A stretch of 64,000 nucleotides of DNA from contig JBBART010000017.1 of assembly GCA_040399685.1 (NCBI GenBank), positions 1-64,000 on the forward strand, read 5' to 3'. The stretch's first letter is position 1. Every line of letters starts with the position of its first letter. Shown here piece by piece: positions 53,740-63,856 of this stretch. The notes under the pieces were generated by a model. That model saw only the letters and a list, made by a program, of their open reading frames with translations. It was not told the DNA's origin and searched no databases. The stretch comes from CAIQQQ01 sp040399685. GTDB taxonomy: Bacteria; Pseudomonadota; Alphaproteobacteria; Acetobacterales; Acetobacteraceae. The translations under genes were made by a program, and so were the position numbers.

Positions 53740-54720
53740 ATGTCGAGACCTGTCCAAATGACTTCAGCCTTGCTTGTGGCAGATCGGCTGACGGTATCGC
53801 TGGGACAATCCGACCCGGTGCGAATACTCGATGGCATATCGTTTCAGTTGGAGCGCGGAAAAACCCTTGGCGTGGTGGGCGAAAGCGGCTGCGGCAAATC
53901 CATGACGGCGCTGGCGCTGATGGGGCTGGTGCCGGAACCGCAGCGCACCGGCGGCTCGCTGATGCTGGACGGCGCCGAACTCCTGGGCCTGCCGGAAGAA
54001 CGCCGCCGCATGCTGCGCGGCAAGCGCCTGGCGATGATCTTTCAGGAGCCGATGACGGCGCTGAACCCGGTGATGTCCGTGGGCGCACAGATCGCCGAAA
54101 TGCTGGAAGTGCATGAACACGCCTCCCCCAGCGCAGCCCGCAAGCGGGCGGTGGAACTGCTCGATCAGGTGGGCATCGCCGCCGCCGCCGAGCGGGCGCA
54201 CGCTTTTCCGCACCAATTGTCGGGCGGCATGCGCCAACGGGTGATGATTGCCATGGCCATCGCCTGCCGGCCGGAAATTCTGATCGCCGATGAGCCAACC
54301 ACGGCGCTGGATGTGTCGGTGCAGGCGCAGATCCTGGACCTGCTGCTGGAACTGCAACGCGACACCGGCATGGCGATGCTGTTCATCAGCCACAACCTTG
54401 GCGTGATCAGCGAGATGTCAGACGAGATCATGGTGATGTATGCCGGCCGCGTGGCCGAGCACGGGCCGGCGGCGGACGTGCTGGCCCATCCCACGCATCC
54501 CTACACACGCGGGCTGATCGAGACGATCCCCGATATCGCGCATCGGCAGGCCACGCTGCCGGTGATCGAAGGAAACGTGCCGAATTTGCGTCAGCGCGGC
54601 CCCGGATGCGCCTTTGCGCCGCGGTGCAAGCTGGTGATCGATGCATGCCGCAGCGCCGTGCCGCCGCTAACGGGCGGTCGGCATCAGGCGGCCTGCATTC
54701 GTGCGGCGGTGCCGGCATGA
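53740..54720 (+). CDS. Peptide-type ABC transporter ATPase, DppD-like (cluster 2)
   Basis: A 326-residue ABC ATPase with Walker A GESGCGKS, signature LSGGMRQR, Walker B LIADEPTTALD and the DppD-type C-terminal GPGCAFAPRCKL. ATG 53740 or ATG 53758 (MTSALLVADRL) are both possible; neither has a strong ribosome-binding site. First gene of the plus-strand dppDFBC unit, divergent from cluster 1. Confidence 0.88.
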   Translation: MSRPVQMTSALLVADRLTVSLGQSDPVRILDGISFQLERGKTLGVVGESGCGKSMTALALMGLVPEPQRTGGSLMLDGAELLGLPEERRRMLRGKRLAMIFQEPMTALNPVMSVGAQIAEMLEVHEHASPSAARKRAVELLDQVGIAAAAERAHAFPHQLSGGMRQRVMIAMAIACRPEILIADEPTTALDVSVQAQILDLLLELQRDTGMAMLFISHNLGVISEMSDEIMVMYAGRVAEHGPAADVLAHPTHPYTRGLIETIPDIAHRQATLPVIEGNVPNLRQRGPGCAFAPRCKLVIDACRSAVPPLTGGRHQAACIRAAVPA

Positions 54721-55694
54721 GCCCGGTTCTGCAAACAGACGGCCTGACCGTGCGCTTCGCCGTGGGTGGTGGCCTGTTCAAACCGGCCCGCAGCGTGCAG
54801 GCGGTGAGCGATGTGTCCCTCGCCCTGCAGGCCGGCGAAACCCTGGCGCTGGTGGGCGAGAGCGGGTCCGGCAAAACCACGTTTGCCCGCGCCATGCTGG
54901 GCCTGACGCCGATCAGCGACGGATCGGTGCGGTTCGACGGGCAGGACGTGGCGACGATGACCAAGCCCCAGCGCCAGGCCATGCGACGCGCCGTGCAGGT
55001 GGTGTTTCAAGACCCGTTCGGCTCGCTGGACCCGCGGCTGCCGGTGGGCGCCATCATTGCCGAACCGTTGCAGGTGCATTCCATCGGCACATCGCGCAGC
55101 CGCGCCGAGCGGGTGGTGGAACTGCTGGATCTGGTGGGGCTTCCGGCCGATGCCCGCAACCGCTATCCGCACCAGTTCAGCGGCGGCCAGCGCCAGCGTA
55201 TTGCCATTGCCCGCGCATTGGCGCCCGCGCCACGGGTGATCATCGCCGACGAACCCCTCTCGGCGCTGGACGTGTCGATCCAGAGTCAGATCCTGAACCT
55301 GCTGGCCGAGTTGCGTAGCCGAATAGGCATTTCCTATTTCCTGATCAGTCACGATCTGGCGGCGGTCCATCATCTGGCGGACCGGGTGGCGGCGCTGTAT
55401 CTCGGCCGCGTGGTGGAACTGGCGCCGCGCGATGCGCTGTATGAGCGCCCGGCGCATCCCTACACGCGGGCCTTGCTGGATTCGGTGCCGCGCATCGGCG
55501 CCGGCAAGCGTGTGCCGGGCACCGCGTTGCGCGGCGATATTCCAAGCCCCTTGGCGCCGCCGACCGGCTGTCATTTCCATCCGCGCTGTGGCCGCGCCAC
55601 GGCGATCTGCGCGGAAATCGCCCCGGCATTGTCGCCCATCGCGACCGGTCATTTCGCCGCCTGCCATCATCCGATCGGTGTGAACCCCGCATGA
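54717..55694 (+). CDS. Peptide-type ABC transporter ATPase, DppF-like (cluster 2)
   Basis: A 325-residue ABC ATPase: Walker A GESGSGKT, signature FSGGQRQR, Walker B IIADEPLSALD, and the C-terminal extension GCHFHPRCGRA. ATG 54717 overlaps the upstream stop by 4 nt. Pairs with the cluster 2 DppD-like ATPase. Confidence 0.9.
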   Translation: MSPVLQTDGLTVRFAVGGGLFKPARSVQAVSDVSLALQAGETLALVGESGSGKTTFARAMLGLTPISDGSVRFDGQDVATMTKPQRQAMRRAVQVVFQDPFGSLDPRLPVGAIIAEPLQVHSIGTSRSRAERVVELLDLVGLPADARNRYPHQFSGGQRQRIAIARALAPAPRVIIADEPLSALDVSIQSQILNLLAELRSRIGISYFLISHDLAAVHHLADRVAALYLGRVVELAPRDALYERPAHPYTRALLDSVPRIGAGKRVPGTALRGDIPSPLAPPTGCHFHPRCGRATAICAEIAPALSPIATGHFAACHHPIGVNPA

Positions 55695-56653
55695 TCCGCT
55701 TCCTGACGACCCGCACCGCCGGCGCGCTCGTGACGCTGCTGATGAAATCCTTCATCATTTTCGCGCTGATCGGCCTGATGCCGGGCGATCCGCTGGACAT
55801 GCTCAGTCAGGCAAACCCTGAGGCCACGCCTGAGGAAATCGCCAACCTGCGGCATATCTACGGCGTCGATCAGCCCATCGGCAGCCGCTATTGGGCGTGG
55901 CTGGTGCAGGCCGTTCAGGGCGATTTCGGCTATTCCCGCATGCAGCACCGGCCGGTGATGGAGATCATCATCGCAGGCCTGGGCAACACGCTGGTGCTGA
56001 TGGGCATTGCCTTTGTGATCAGCACCGTCATTGCCATCACGCTCGGCACCATCGCCGCCACCAGGCGGGGCAGTTGGGTGGATCGGGGCATCAATCTGGT
56101 GGCCTATGCGGGAATTTCCGTGCCCAGCTTCTGGCTGGCGCTTGTGCTGATCTATGTGTTTGCCGTGCGGCTTGGCTGGCTGCCGGCCGGCGGCATGCCG
56201 CATCCCGGCGATGGCGCGCGCGGCTGGGCGAGCCATCTTCTGTTGCCGGTGCTGGCGCTGGTGATGGTGGAAATCGGCGGACTGACGCGCTACGCCCGGG
56301 CGGCGATGATCGAGGTTCTGGGCCAGGACTACATCCGAACCGCCCGCGCCAAGGGCATCACCACCCAGCGCATGCTGTTCCGCCACGCGCTGCGCAACGC
56401 GATGATCCCGGTGGTGACCATCATCGCGCTTGGCTTCGGGCATCTGTTTTCCGGCGCGCTGTTGATCGAGAACATGTTCGCCTGGCGCGGCATGGGCCGA
56501 CTGATTTTCGAAGCGATCATGGGCAACGACTACAACCTGGCTTTGGTGTGCCTGCTGTTCACCACGGCGATGATCCTGGTGGCCAATATTCTGGCCGACC
56601 TCGCCTACACCAAGCTGGACCCGCGCATTTCACTCGGCGGACGCCGGCGATGA
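55691..56653 (+). CDS. Peptide-type ABC transporter permease, DppB-like (cluster 2)
   Basis: A 320-residue permease with about six spans, LIGLMPGDPLDML at the N terminus, SVPSFWLALVLIYVF and the EAA-like loop DYIRTARAKGITTQRMLFRHALRNAM. Coupled to its neighbours by 4-nt overlaps. Unlike cluster 1, the ATPase genes precede the permeases. Confidence 0.93.
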   Translation: MIRFLTTRTAGALVTLLMKSFIIFALIGLMPGDPLDMLSQANPEATPEEIANLRHIYGVDQPIGSRYWAWLVQAVQGDFGYSRMQHRPVMEIIIAGLGNTLVLMGIAFVISTVIAITLGTIAATRRGSWVDRGINLVAYAGISVPSFWLALVLIYVFAVRLGWLPAGGMPHPGDGARGWASHLLLPVLALVMVEIGGLTRYARAAMIEVLGQDYIRTARAKGITTQRMLFRHALRNAMIPVVTIIALGFGHLFSGALLIENMFAWRGMGRLIFEAIMGNDYNLALVCLLFTTAMILVANILADLAYTKLDPRISLGGRRR

Positions 56654-57558
56654 GCGAGCGCGCGGTGTCCGTCTGGGCGTTGCGCTGGCAAAGGCTGGCG
56701 CGGGACAAAGCCGCTTTGCTGGGGTTCGGCGTGCTGGTGATGCTGGTGGCACTGTGCCTCGCAGCGCCGTTGTTCGAGCGTTGGCTGGGGGTCAGCGCCA
56801 GCGAGACCGATCTGCTCAGCCGGTTCGACCCACCGACCGGCGGTCATCTGCTGGGCAGCGACGACGCCGGGCGCGATGAACTGACGCGCCTGCTGGCCGG
56901 TGGCTGGACGTCGCTCTCCATTGGCCTGCTCGGCGCGCTGGGCTCCAGCTTCGTGGGCACCATCATCGGCGCCATTGCGGGTTATGCGCGCGGCAAGACC
57001 GATATGGTGCTGATGCGCATCACCGATGGCATCATCGCCCTGCCGACGCTGCCGCTGTTGATCATCCTTGCAGCGCTCGACCTGTCGAAACTCGGCTTCA
57101 GCCAGGATTTTATTCGCTCGGGTGCGGCCGGTTACTGGCGGATTGTGGTGATCGTGACGCTACTCGGCTGGACCGGCGTGGCACGACTGGTGCGGGCCAG
57201 CACGCTGGCCTTGGCGGAACGCGAGTTCGTGCTGGCGGCCCGGGCGCAGGGGGCGTCATCATGGTGGATTCTCACGGTGCATATCCTGCCGAATGCGGTG
57301 TCGCCGGTGATTGTCGCCACCACGTTGGCGATGGGCCGGGTGATTCTGGCGGAATCGGCGTTGAGCTTCCTCGGCGTGGGCATCCAGCCGCCGCAGACAA
57401 GCTGGGGCAGCATGTTGACCAATGCGCAGGAATTGATTGGGAACGCACCGGAACTGGCGATCTATCCGGGGCTGCTGATCCTGATATCCGTTGTCGCGAT
57501 CAACTTCTTTGGCGACGGCCTTCAGGCGGCGTTCGATCCACGCAGCGATACGAGGTAG
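56650..57558 (+). CDS. Peptide-type ABC transporter permease, DppC-like (cluster 2)
   Basis: A 302-residue permease: HLLGSDDAGRDELTRLL after the first span, and the EAA-like loop EFVLAARAQGASSWWILTVHILPNAV, ending in FFGDGLQAAFDPR. Last gene of the dppDFBC unit, followed by a hairpin. No binding-protein gene lies in this unit. Confidence 0.93.
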   Translation: MSERAVSVWALRWQRLARDKAALLGFGVLVMLVALCLAAPLFERWLGVSASETDLLSRFDPPTGGHLLGSDDAGRDELTRLLAGGWTSLSIGLLGALGSSFVGTIIGAIAGYARGKTDMVLMRITDGIIALPTLPLLIILAALDLSKLGFSQDFIRSGAAGYWRIVVIVTLLGWTGVARLVRASTLALAEREFVLAARAQGASSWWILTVHILPNAVSPVIVATTLAMGRVILAESALSFLGVGIQPPQTSWGSMLTNAQELIGNAPELAIYPGLLILISVVAINFFGDGLQAAFDPRSDTR

Positions 57559-57560
57559 CA

Positions 57561-57587
57561 CCCGCCATCCCGATCAGGGATGGCGGG
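57561..57587. terminator. Bidirectional hairpin between dppC and coxM-like genes
   Basis: Perfect 11-bp stem CCCGCCATCCC (57561-57571) / GGGATGGCGGG (57577-57587), loop GATCA, in the 39-bp gap between converging genes. T-richness is weak on both sides. Confidence 0.7.
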
Positions 57588-57597
57588 CTTGGCGTCT

Positions 57598-58389
57598 TTA
57601 CGCGGCTTCGACGGCGCGTTTGGTCATGACGCCGATCAGGTGGGCGCGGTAAGGCGCGCTGGCGTGGATGTCGCTGTTCAGGTCATCGGCGGGCGTGACG
57701 ATGCCAGCGATGGCGTCTGGCGAGAAGTTGGCCGACAGCGCCGTTTCGAACGCCGTGTGGCGGAACACGCCGCCCTGGGCCGCACCGGTGATGGCCACGC
57801 GCACGCCGGAAGCGAACTTCGCCACGAACACGCCAACCATGGCATAGCGCGAGGCCGGGTTGCGGAACTTGGTGTAGGCAGCGCGTTCCGGCACCGGGAA
57901 GCTGATCGAGGTGATCAATTCGCCGTCTTCCAGCGCGGTGGTGAACATGCCCTGGAAATAATCGCCCGCCTTGATGCTGCGGCGGTCGGTGGTGATGGTG
58001 CCGTCCAGCGCCAGCAACGCCGCCGGATAGCAGGCCGACGGGTCGTTGTTGGCGAGTGAGCCGCCCATGGTGCCGCGATGACGAACCTGCCAGTCGCCGA
58101 TCATCGAGGCCATGTGCGCGAGCGCCGGAATGGCCTTCTTGATCTCGGCCGACTGCGCCACGTCGGCATGCGTGGTCATGGCGCCGATGGTGACGGTGGT
58201 TGGCGTGACGGTGATGCCGGACAGGCCGAGCTTGGCCAGGTCGACCACAACGCTCGGCTTGTTCAGGCGCTGCTTGAGCACCGGAATGAAGGTCTGGCCA
58301 CCGGCCAGCGCCTTGCTGTCCAGGTTCGCCTTCAGCGACGCGACCGCAGCCGACAGGGCGGTCGGCTTCTCGTAAGCGAAATCATACAT
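57598..58389 (-). CDS. Molybdenum hydroxylase FAD-binding subunit, CoxM-like
   Basis: A 263-residue FAD-binding subunit. The two flavin-binding motifs of the family are present: AGGQTFIPVL (29-38) and TMGGSLANNDPS (107-118). It moves electrons from the iron-sulfur subunit to the acceptor in heterotrimeric hydroxylases. It is the last gene of coxS-coxL-coxM, 17 nt after the large subunit. Confidence 0.93.
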   Translation of the reverse strand: MYDFAYEKPTALSAAVASLKANLDSKALAGGQTFIPVLKQRLNKPSVVVDLAKLGLSGITVTPTTVTIGAMTTHADVAQSAEIKKAIPALAHMASMIGDWQVRHRGTMGGSLANNDPSACYPAALLALDGTITTDRRSIKAGDYFQGMFTTALEDGELITSISFPVPERAAYTKFRNPASRYAMVGVFVAKFASGVRVAITGAAQGGVFRHTAFETALSANFSPDAIAGIVTPADDLNSDIHASAPYRAHLIGVMTKRAVEAA

Positions 58390-58406
58390 CGTTGCGGTCC
58401 CTTGTA

Positions 58407-60794
58407 TTATTCGGCCGCCATCGGCAGCTTGTTGGCATTGATGATGGCCCAGATCTTCTGCGGACTGGCCGGCATGTCAACGTGCCGGACCCCATAATTC
58501 CGCAACGCATCCACCACGGCATTGATCACCGCAGGCGGCGAGCCAATCGCACCCACTTCGCCGCAGCCTTTTACACCAAGCGGGTTGTGCGTGCACAACG
58601 TCGTTTCGGTGCCCACCGACATGTTCGGCAGATCGTCGGCGCGGGGCATCTGGTAGTCCATGAACGAGCCGTTCACCAACTGTCCCTGCTCGTCATAGAT
58701 GGCACATTCGAGTAGCGCCTGGCCAATGCCCTGGGCCACGCCGCCCTGGATCTGGCCTTCGACGATCATCGGATTGATGATACGGCCGACATCGTCAACA
58801 GCCGTGAAGTTGATGACCTGCACCACGCCGGTGTCCTGGTCGATCTCCACTTCGCAGATGTGGCAGCCGCCAGGGAAAGTGAAGTTGGCCGGGTCGTAGA
58901 ACGCGGTTTCCTCAAGCCCTGGCTCGATCTCTTCGATCGGGTAGTTGTGCGGCACATAGGCCGTCAGCGCGATCTCGCCGATGGTTTTGGATTTGTCGGT
59001 GCCGGTGACGGAGAACTTGCCGGCGGCGAACTCGATGTCCTCCACCGAGGCTTCCATCAGATGGGCGGCGATCTTCTTGCCCTTGACGATGATCTTGTCC
59101 ATCGCCTTCACCATCGCGGAGCCGCCAACGGCCAGCGAACGGCTGCCATAGGTGCCCATGCCGAACGGGATCTTGTTGGTGTCGCCGTGCACGATGTCGA
59201 TCTGCGAGAACGGGATGCCAAGCTGGTCGCTGACCAACTGGGCAAACGTCGTCTCGTGGCCCTGGCCGTGGCTGTGGGTGCCGGTGAACACCGTGACCGA
59301 GCCTGTGGGATGCACGCGCACCTGCGCCACCTCATACAGCCCTGCCCGCGCGCCCAGCTGGCCGACGAGCTTGGACGGTGCAATGCCGCAGGCTTCCACA
59401 TAGGTGGACACGCCGATACCGCGCAGCTTGCCCTGGGCGGCAGCCTTGGTGCGACGGGCTTCGAAGCCGTCCCAATCAGCGACCTTCAGCGCCGAGGTCA
59501 GCGTGGTCTGGTAGTCGCCGCTGTCGTATTGCAGCGCCACCGGCGTCTGATACGGGAACGCGTCGGCCGGAATGAAATTCTGGCGACGCAGGGCGATGCG
59601 GTCCATGCCGGTGTCGTGCGCGATCACATCCATCAGGCGTTCGAGCAGGAACGTCGATTCGGGGCGACCGGCGCCGCGATAGGCATCGACAGGCACGGTG
59701 TTGGTGAACACGGCGCGCACTTCGGCATAGATCGCTGGGGTTTTGTAGACGCCCGCGAGCAACGTGGCGGACAGATAGGTGGGCACCGCCGGCGCGAAGG
59801 TGGAGAGATACGCGCCCATGTTGCAGAGCGTGCTGACGCGCAGAGCGAGGAAATTGCCCTCGGCGTCCAGCGCCATCTCGGCCACGCTGTCATGGTCGCG
59901 GCCATGCGCGTCGGAGATGAACGCCTCAGAACGGTCGCAGGTCCATTTCACCGGACGCTTCACCTTGCCGGCGGACCACGTCACGATGGCCTCCTCGGCA
60001 TAGTGATAGATCTTGCTGCCGAAGCCGCCACCGACATCCGGCGCCACCACGCGCAGGCGGTGCTCGGGGATGTGCAGCACGAAAGCGCCCATCAGCAGGC
60101 GAATGACATGCGGGTTCTGGCTGGTGGTGTAGAGCGTGTAGTCCTGGCTCATCGGATCGTAATCACCGATGGCAGCACGTGGCTCCATGGCGTTGGGCAC
60201 GAGGCGGTTGTTGATCAGGTCCAGCTTCACAATGCGCGTGGCGCGGGCGAAGGCGGCGTCTACCAGGGCCTTGTCGCCGATATGCCAGTCAAAGCAAGTG
60301 TTGGAGACGGCGTCGTCATGCACCAGGGGCGCGCCGGGCTTGATGGCGTCGCGCACCGAGGAAATGCCGGGCAGGTCTTCGAAGGCGATGTCCAGCAGTT
60401 CGGCCGCGTCCTTGGCCTGTTGGCGGGTCTCGGCGATCACCACCGCGATAGGGTCACCCACATGGCGCACCTTGCCGGAGGCGAGCACCGGGTGCATCGG
60501 CTCGGCCATCGGGCTGCCGTCTTTGTTGTGGATCTGCCAGCCACAGGGCACGCCGCCGATGGCCTCGGCTTCGAGGTCGAGATGGGTGAACACCGCCACT
60601 ACGCCCGGCGCGGCCTTGGCGGCGCTGGTGTCGATGGACAGGATGCGCGCATGCGGGCGATCGCTGCGCTTGATGATGGCGTGGGTCTGGTTGGGACGAT
60701 TGATGTCGTCGGTGTAGTTGCCGCGGCCGTTGATGAAACGGAGGTCTTCTTTGCGGCGAACGGACGCGCCGATGCCTTCGAACACTGCATTCAT
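58407..60794 (-). CDS. Molybdenum hydroxylase large subunit, CoxL-like form II
   Basis: A 795-residue molybdopterin-cytosine-dinucleotide-type large subunit. The active-site loop reads AYRGAGRPE near residue 370, the form II signature, not the AYRCSFR loop of true aerobic CO dehydrogenase (form I). The catalytic Glu in GCGEVGAIG is near 746. Form II enzymes oxidise various aldehydes, purines or N-heterocycles, and often no substrate is known. It forms a trimer with the small and FAD subunits encoded on either side. Confidence 0.93.
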   Translation of the reverse strand: MNAVFEGIGASVRRKEDLRFINGRGNYTDDINRPNQTHAIIKRSDRPHARILSIDTSAAKAAPGVVAVFTHLDLEAEAIGGVPCGWQIHNKDGSPMAEPMHPVLASGKVRHVGDPIAVVIAETRQQAKDAAELLDIAFEDLPGISSVRDAIKPGAPLVHDDAVSNTCFDWHIGDKALVDAAFARATRIVKLDLINNRLVPNAMEPRAAIGDYDPMSQDYTLYTTSQNPHVIRLLMGAFVLHIPEHRLRVVAPDVGGGFGSKIYHYAEEAIVTWSAGKVKRPVKWTCDRSEAFISDAHGRDHDSVAEMALDAEGNFLALRVSTLCNMGAYLSTFAPAVPTYLSATLLAGVYKTPAIYAEVRAVFTNTVPVDAYRGAGRPESTFLLERLMDVIAHDTGMDRIALRRQNFIPADAFPYQTPVALQYDSGDYQTTLTSALKVADWDGFEARRTKAAAQGKLRGIGVSTYVEACGIAPSKLVGQLGARAGLYEVAQVRVHPTGSVTVFTGTHSHGQGHETTFAQLVSDQLGIPFSQIDIVHGDTNKIPFGMGTYGSRSLAVGGSAMVKAMDKIIVKGKKIAAHLMEASVEDIEFAAGKFSVTGTDKSKTIGEIALTAYVPHNYPIEEIEPGLEETAFYDPANFTFPGGCHICEVEIDQDTGVVQVINFTAVDDVGRIINPMIVEGQIQGGVAQGIGQALLECAIYDEQGQLVNGSFMDYQMPRADDLPNMSVGTETTLCTHNPLGVKGCGEVGAIGSPPAVINAVVDALRNYGVRHVDMPASPQKIWAIINANKLPMAAE

Positions 60795-60816
60795 GGCAAC
60801 TCACTCCCGCAGGGTG

Positions 60817-60840
60817 CGGTGCGGCATGATAGCCGCACCG
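60817..60840 (-). promoter_or_regulatory. Intercistronic hairpin between coxS-like and coxL-like genes
   Basis: CGGTGCGGC (60817-60825) pairs perfectly with GCCGCACCG (60832-60840) around ATGATA in the 75-bp gap. It may stabilise or process the mRNA. No T-run follows. Confidence 0.45.
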
Positions 60841-60869
60841 TCGTTATGGTGTGTTGGTCGTGAAGGCGC

Positions 60870-61364
<495 letters not shown>

Positions 61365-61435
61365 GCGATGTCTCCTCGACTGGATTTTGGCGGAGTGTGT
61401 GCTTGGCGCAGCACTCTGGTCAAGCGGTGCTGGAT

Positions 61436-61498
61436 GGGCAAACGAAGCGCCACCCACCATCGCATCGCAATGATACGGTGATAGCACTTCGCTTGCCC
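61436..61498 (-). promoter_or_regulatory. Inverted repeat upstream of the coxS-like gene
   Basis: GGGCAAACGAAG (61436-61447) and CTTCGCTTGCCC (61487-61498) are 12-bp arms with one mismatch, 39 bp apart, in the 168-bp gap between the cupin stop and coxS start. This looks like a two-site operator for a dimeric regulator. Confidence 0.4.
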
Positions 61499-61532
61499 AC
61501 CTGCGGGCTGGGTCGAATCGGCCAGCGGCTGT

Positions 61533-61865
61533 TCAATCGACGATGAAGAGCTTCGCTCCGGTCTGCGTGGAGGAACGGTGCGATGCGTCACCGAAATCAG
61601 ACACCTGATAGCTCATGCCAGCGCGCAAGGTGGAACGTCGACCGTCGCGCAATTCGCTCTCCAGCACGCCCTCGAGTACGTGGATGATATGCCCGCGATC
61701 GCACCAGTGATCGGCCAGATAGCCGGGTGAATACTCGACGATCCGGACGCGGATATCACCGATAGTCAGTGTGCGCCACGTCGCCTGCCCCGTCTCACCC
61801 GGATGGATGGTGGCGGGAACGGCGCTCCAGTCGGTGACCATGAACGGAAGTTCTGGAATTTTCAT
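61533..61865 (-). CDS. Small cupin-fold protein with ADHWCDRGH motif
   Basis: A 110-residue single-domain cupin. The segment YLADHWCDRGHIIHVLEG carries two histidines and a cysteine suited to metal binding, and resembles the family called DHCW-motif cupins; LRAGMSYQVSDF follows as the second cupin box. The reaction is unknown. It starts 17 nt after the DppF-like gene of cluster 3, behind GGAG, and so belongs to that transport operon, just upstream of the coxS-like gene. Confidence 0.8.
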   Translation of the reverse strand: MKIPELPFMVTDWSAVPATIHPGETGQATWRTLTIGDIRVRIVEYSPGYLADHWCDRGHIIHVLEGVLESELRDGRRSTLRAGMSYQVSDFGDASHRSSTQTGAKLFIVD

Positions 61866-61882
61866 GGCTGAATCTCCTTCGC

Positions 61883-62869
61883 TCAGGCCAGCGCCGGCAC
61901 CACGTCCAGATGGCACGCCGAAACCTGGCCGGGAACGCCGGTGGAGCGCAGCAACGGTTCCTCGATCTTGCAGCGATCGAACACATACGGGCAGCGCGTG
62001 TGGAAGCGGCAGCCGCTGGGCGGGTTGATGGGGCTGGGCACATCCCCCTTCAGGATAACCCGCTGGCGCTTGATGGTGGGGTCAGGCACCGGCACGGCGG
62101 ACAGCAGGGCGCGGGTGTAGGGATGATGCGGGGCCGAGAACAGCGTGCGGCGGTCCGCCAGCTCGACGATCTTGCCGAGATACATCACCGCCACCCGATG
62201 CGTCAGATGCTCGACGATGGCGAGGTCGTGGCTGATGAACAGCAGCGCCAGGCCCAGCTCATCCTGAAGATCGCTCAGCAGATTGACGATCTGGGCCTTC
62301 ACCGACACGTCCAACGCCGACACCGCCTCATCGCAGATGATCAGGTCCGACCCGGGCGCCAGGGCGCGGGCAATGCCGATTCGCTGGCGCTGGCCGCCGG
62401 AGAATTCATGCGGGAAACGGTGCATGGCGTCGCGCGGCAGGCGCACCTTGTCCATCAGCGCGGCCACCCGGTCTTCCAGTTCGGAGCCGGAGGCGAGGCC
62501 AAAATTAACGATTGGCTCACCAATGATGTCGCGCACGCGCTGGCGCGGGTTCAGGCTGCTGAACGGGTCCTGAAACACCACCTGCACGCGGCGGCGCATG
62601 TCGCGCAGCTTGGACGGCGGCAGGTTGTCGATGCGCTGGCCGTCGAGGAACACCTCGCCGTCAGTGGGTTCCACCAGACGCAGGATGGTCTTGCCGAGGG
62701 TGGATTTGCCACAGCCCGATTCGCCCACGATCGACAGCGTCTCGCCCTTCTCCAACGTGAAGCTGACGCCGTCCAGCGCGTAGACGAAGCCCTTCTTGCC
62801 GCCAAAAAAGTCCGATTGCAGGGGGAAGTGTTTCTTGAGCGCGTTGACTTCAAGCAGAGGGATGCTCAT
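61883..62869 (-). CDS. Peptide-type ABC transporter ATPase, DppF-like (cluster 3)
   Basis: A 328-residue ABC ATPase with Walker A GESGCGKS, signature FSGGQRQR, Walker B IICDEAVSALD and the C-terminal SGCRFHTRCPYV extension. The start overlaps the DppD-like stop by 4 nt. Part of a minus-strand operon that enters from beyond 64000 and continues into the cupin gene. Confidence 0.93.
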   Translation of the reverse strand: MSIPLLEVNALKKHFPLQSDFFGGKKGFVYALDGVSFTLEKGETLSIVGESGCGKSTLGKTILRLVEPTDGEVFLDGQRIDNLPPSKLRDMRRRVQVVFQDPFSSLNPRQRVRDIIGEPIVNFGLASGSELEDRVAALMDKVRLPRDAMHRFPHEFSGGQRQRIGIARALAPGSDLIICDEAVSALDVSVKAQIVNLLSDLQDELGLALLFISHDLAIVEHLTHRVAVMYLGKIVELADRRTLFSAPHHPYTRALLSAVPVPDPTIKRQRVILKGDVPSPINPPSGCRFHTRCPYVFDRCKIEEPLLRSTGVPGQVSACHLDVVPALA

Positions 62870-63855
62870 GCGGCGATCTGCCTTTCGGCGTAATGGCAGG
62901 CGACCAGATGGCCCGGCTGTTTCTCTTCCACGGCCGGCGCGATCTTAGTGCAGATGTCGGTGGCGATGGTGCAGCGGCCAGCGAAGGCGCAGCCGATGAT
63001 GGGCTTGCGCAGGCTGGGCACCTGGCCGCCGATCTCCACCAGCTTGGTGCGTCCGCCATGTTCCAGCGACGAGCCGAGCTTTGGAACGGCGCCGAGCAGG
63101 CCCTTGGTGTAGGGGTGCTGCGGGTTGCCGAAGATCTCCAGCGCCGTGCCCTCCTCCACCTTACGGCCGGCATACATCACCACCACGCGCTGGGCCATTT
63201 CCGCCACCACGCCGAGATCGTGGGTGATGAGCATGATGGCCGAGCCGAGGCGGGTTTTCAGGTCGCGCATCAGGTCCAGGATCTGCGCCTGGATGGTCAC
63301 GTCCAGCGCCGTGGTCGGCTCGTCGGCGATCAGCAGTTTCGGGTTGCAGGCCAGGGCGATGGCAATCATCACCCGCTGGCGCATGCCGCCGGACAGCTGA
63401 TGCGGATATTCCTTCACGCGCCGCTCAGGGGCGGGGATTCCCACCAAGGTGAGGATCTCAATGGCCCGACGCTCGGCCTCACGCGCCGAAAGCCCTTCGT
63501 GCAGCACCAGCGATTCGCCGATCTGCCGACCGACATTGAGCACCGGGTTCAGGCTCGTCATCGGCTCCTGGAAGATCATGCTGATCTCCTTGCCGCGGAT
63601 CTTGCGCATCTCGGCATCGGTGCATTGCAGCAGGTCGCGGCCTTCGAACATGATTCGGCCGGCCATCTTGCCGGGCGGTGTCTGGATCAGCCGCAGGATG
63701 GACATGGAGGTGACGGACTTGCCGCACCCCGATTCGCCCACGATCGCCACCGTCTCGCCGGCGTTGATGGTGAACGACAATCCCTCAACGGCACGCACAA
63801 CGCCGTCGGGCGTGCCGAAATGGGTTTGCAGGTTTTCAACCGAAAGCAGGGCCAT
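62866..63855 (-). CDS. Peptide-type ABC transporter ATPase, DppD-like (cluster 3)
   Basis: A 329-residue ABC ATPase: Walker A GESGCGKS, signature LSGGMRQR, Walker B LIADEPTTALD, C-terminal IGCAFAGRCTIA. ATG 63855 is preferred over the in-frame extension to 63891, which would overlap the permease gene. One base separates it from the permease stop. Confidence 0.93.
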   Translation of the reverse strand: MALLSVENLQTHFGTPDGVVRAVEGLSFTINAGETVAIVGESGCGKSVTSMSILRLIQTPPGKMAGRIMFEGRDLLQCTDAEMRKIRGKEISMIFQEPMTSLNPVLNVGRQIGESLVLHEGLSAREAERRAIEILTLVGIPAPERRVKEYPHQLSGGMRQRVMIAIALACNPKLLIADEPTTALDVTIQAQILDLMRDLKTRLGSAIMLITHDLGVVAEMAQRVVVMYAGRKVEEGTALEIFGNPQHPYTKGLLGAVPKLGSSLEHGGRTKLVEIGGQVPSLRKPIIGCAFAGRCTIATDICTKIAPAVEEKQPGHLVACHYAERQIAA

Positions 63856-63856
63856 G

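Noticed and set aside
58407..60794. True aerobic CO dehydrogenase (form I CoxL)
   Set aside because: The active-site loop is AYRGAGR, not AYRCSFR, and the usual coxDEFG accessory genes are not in the window.
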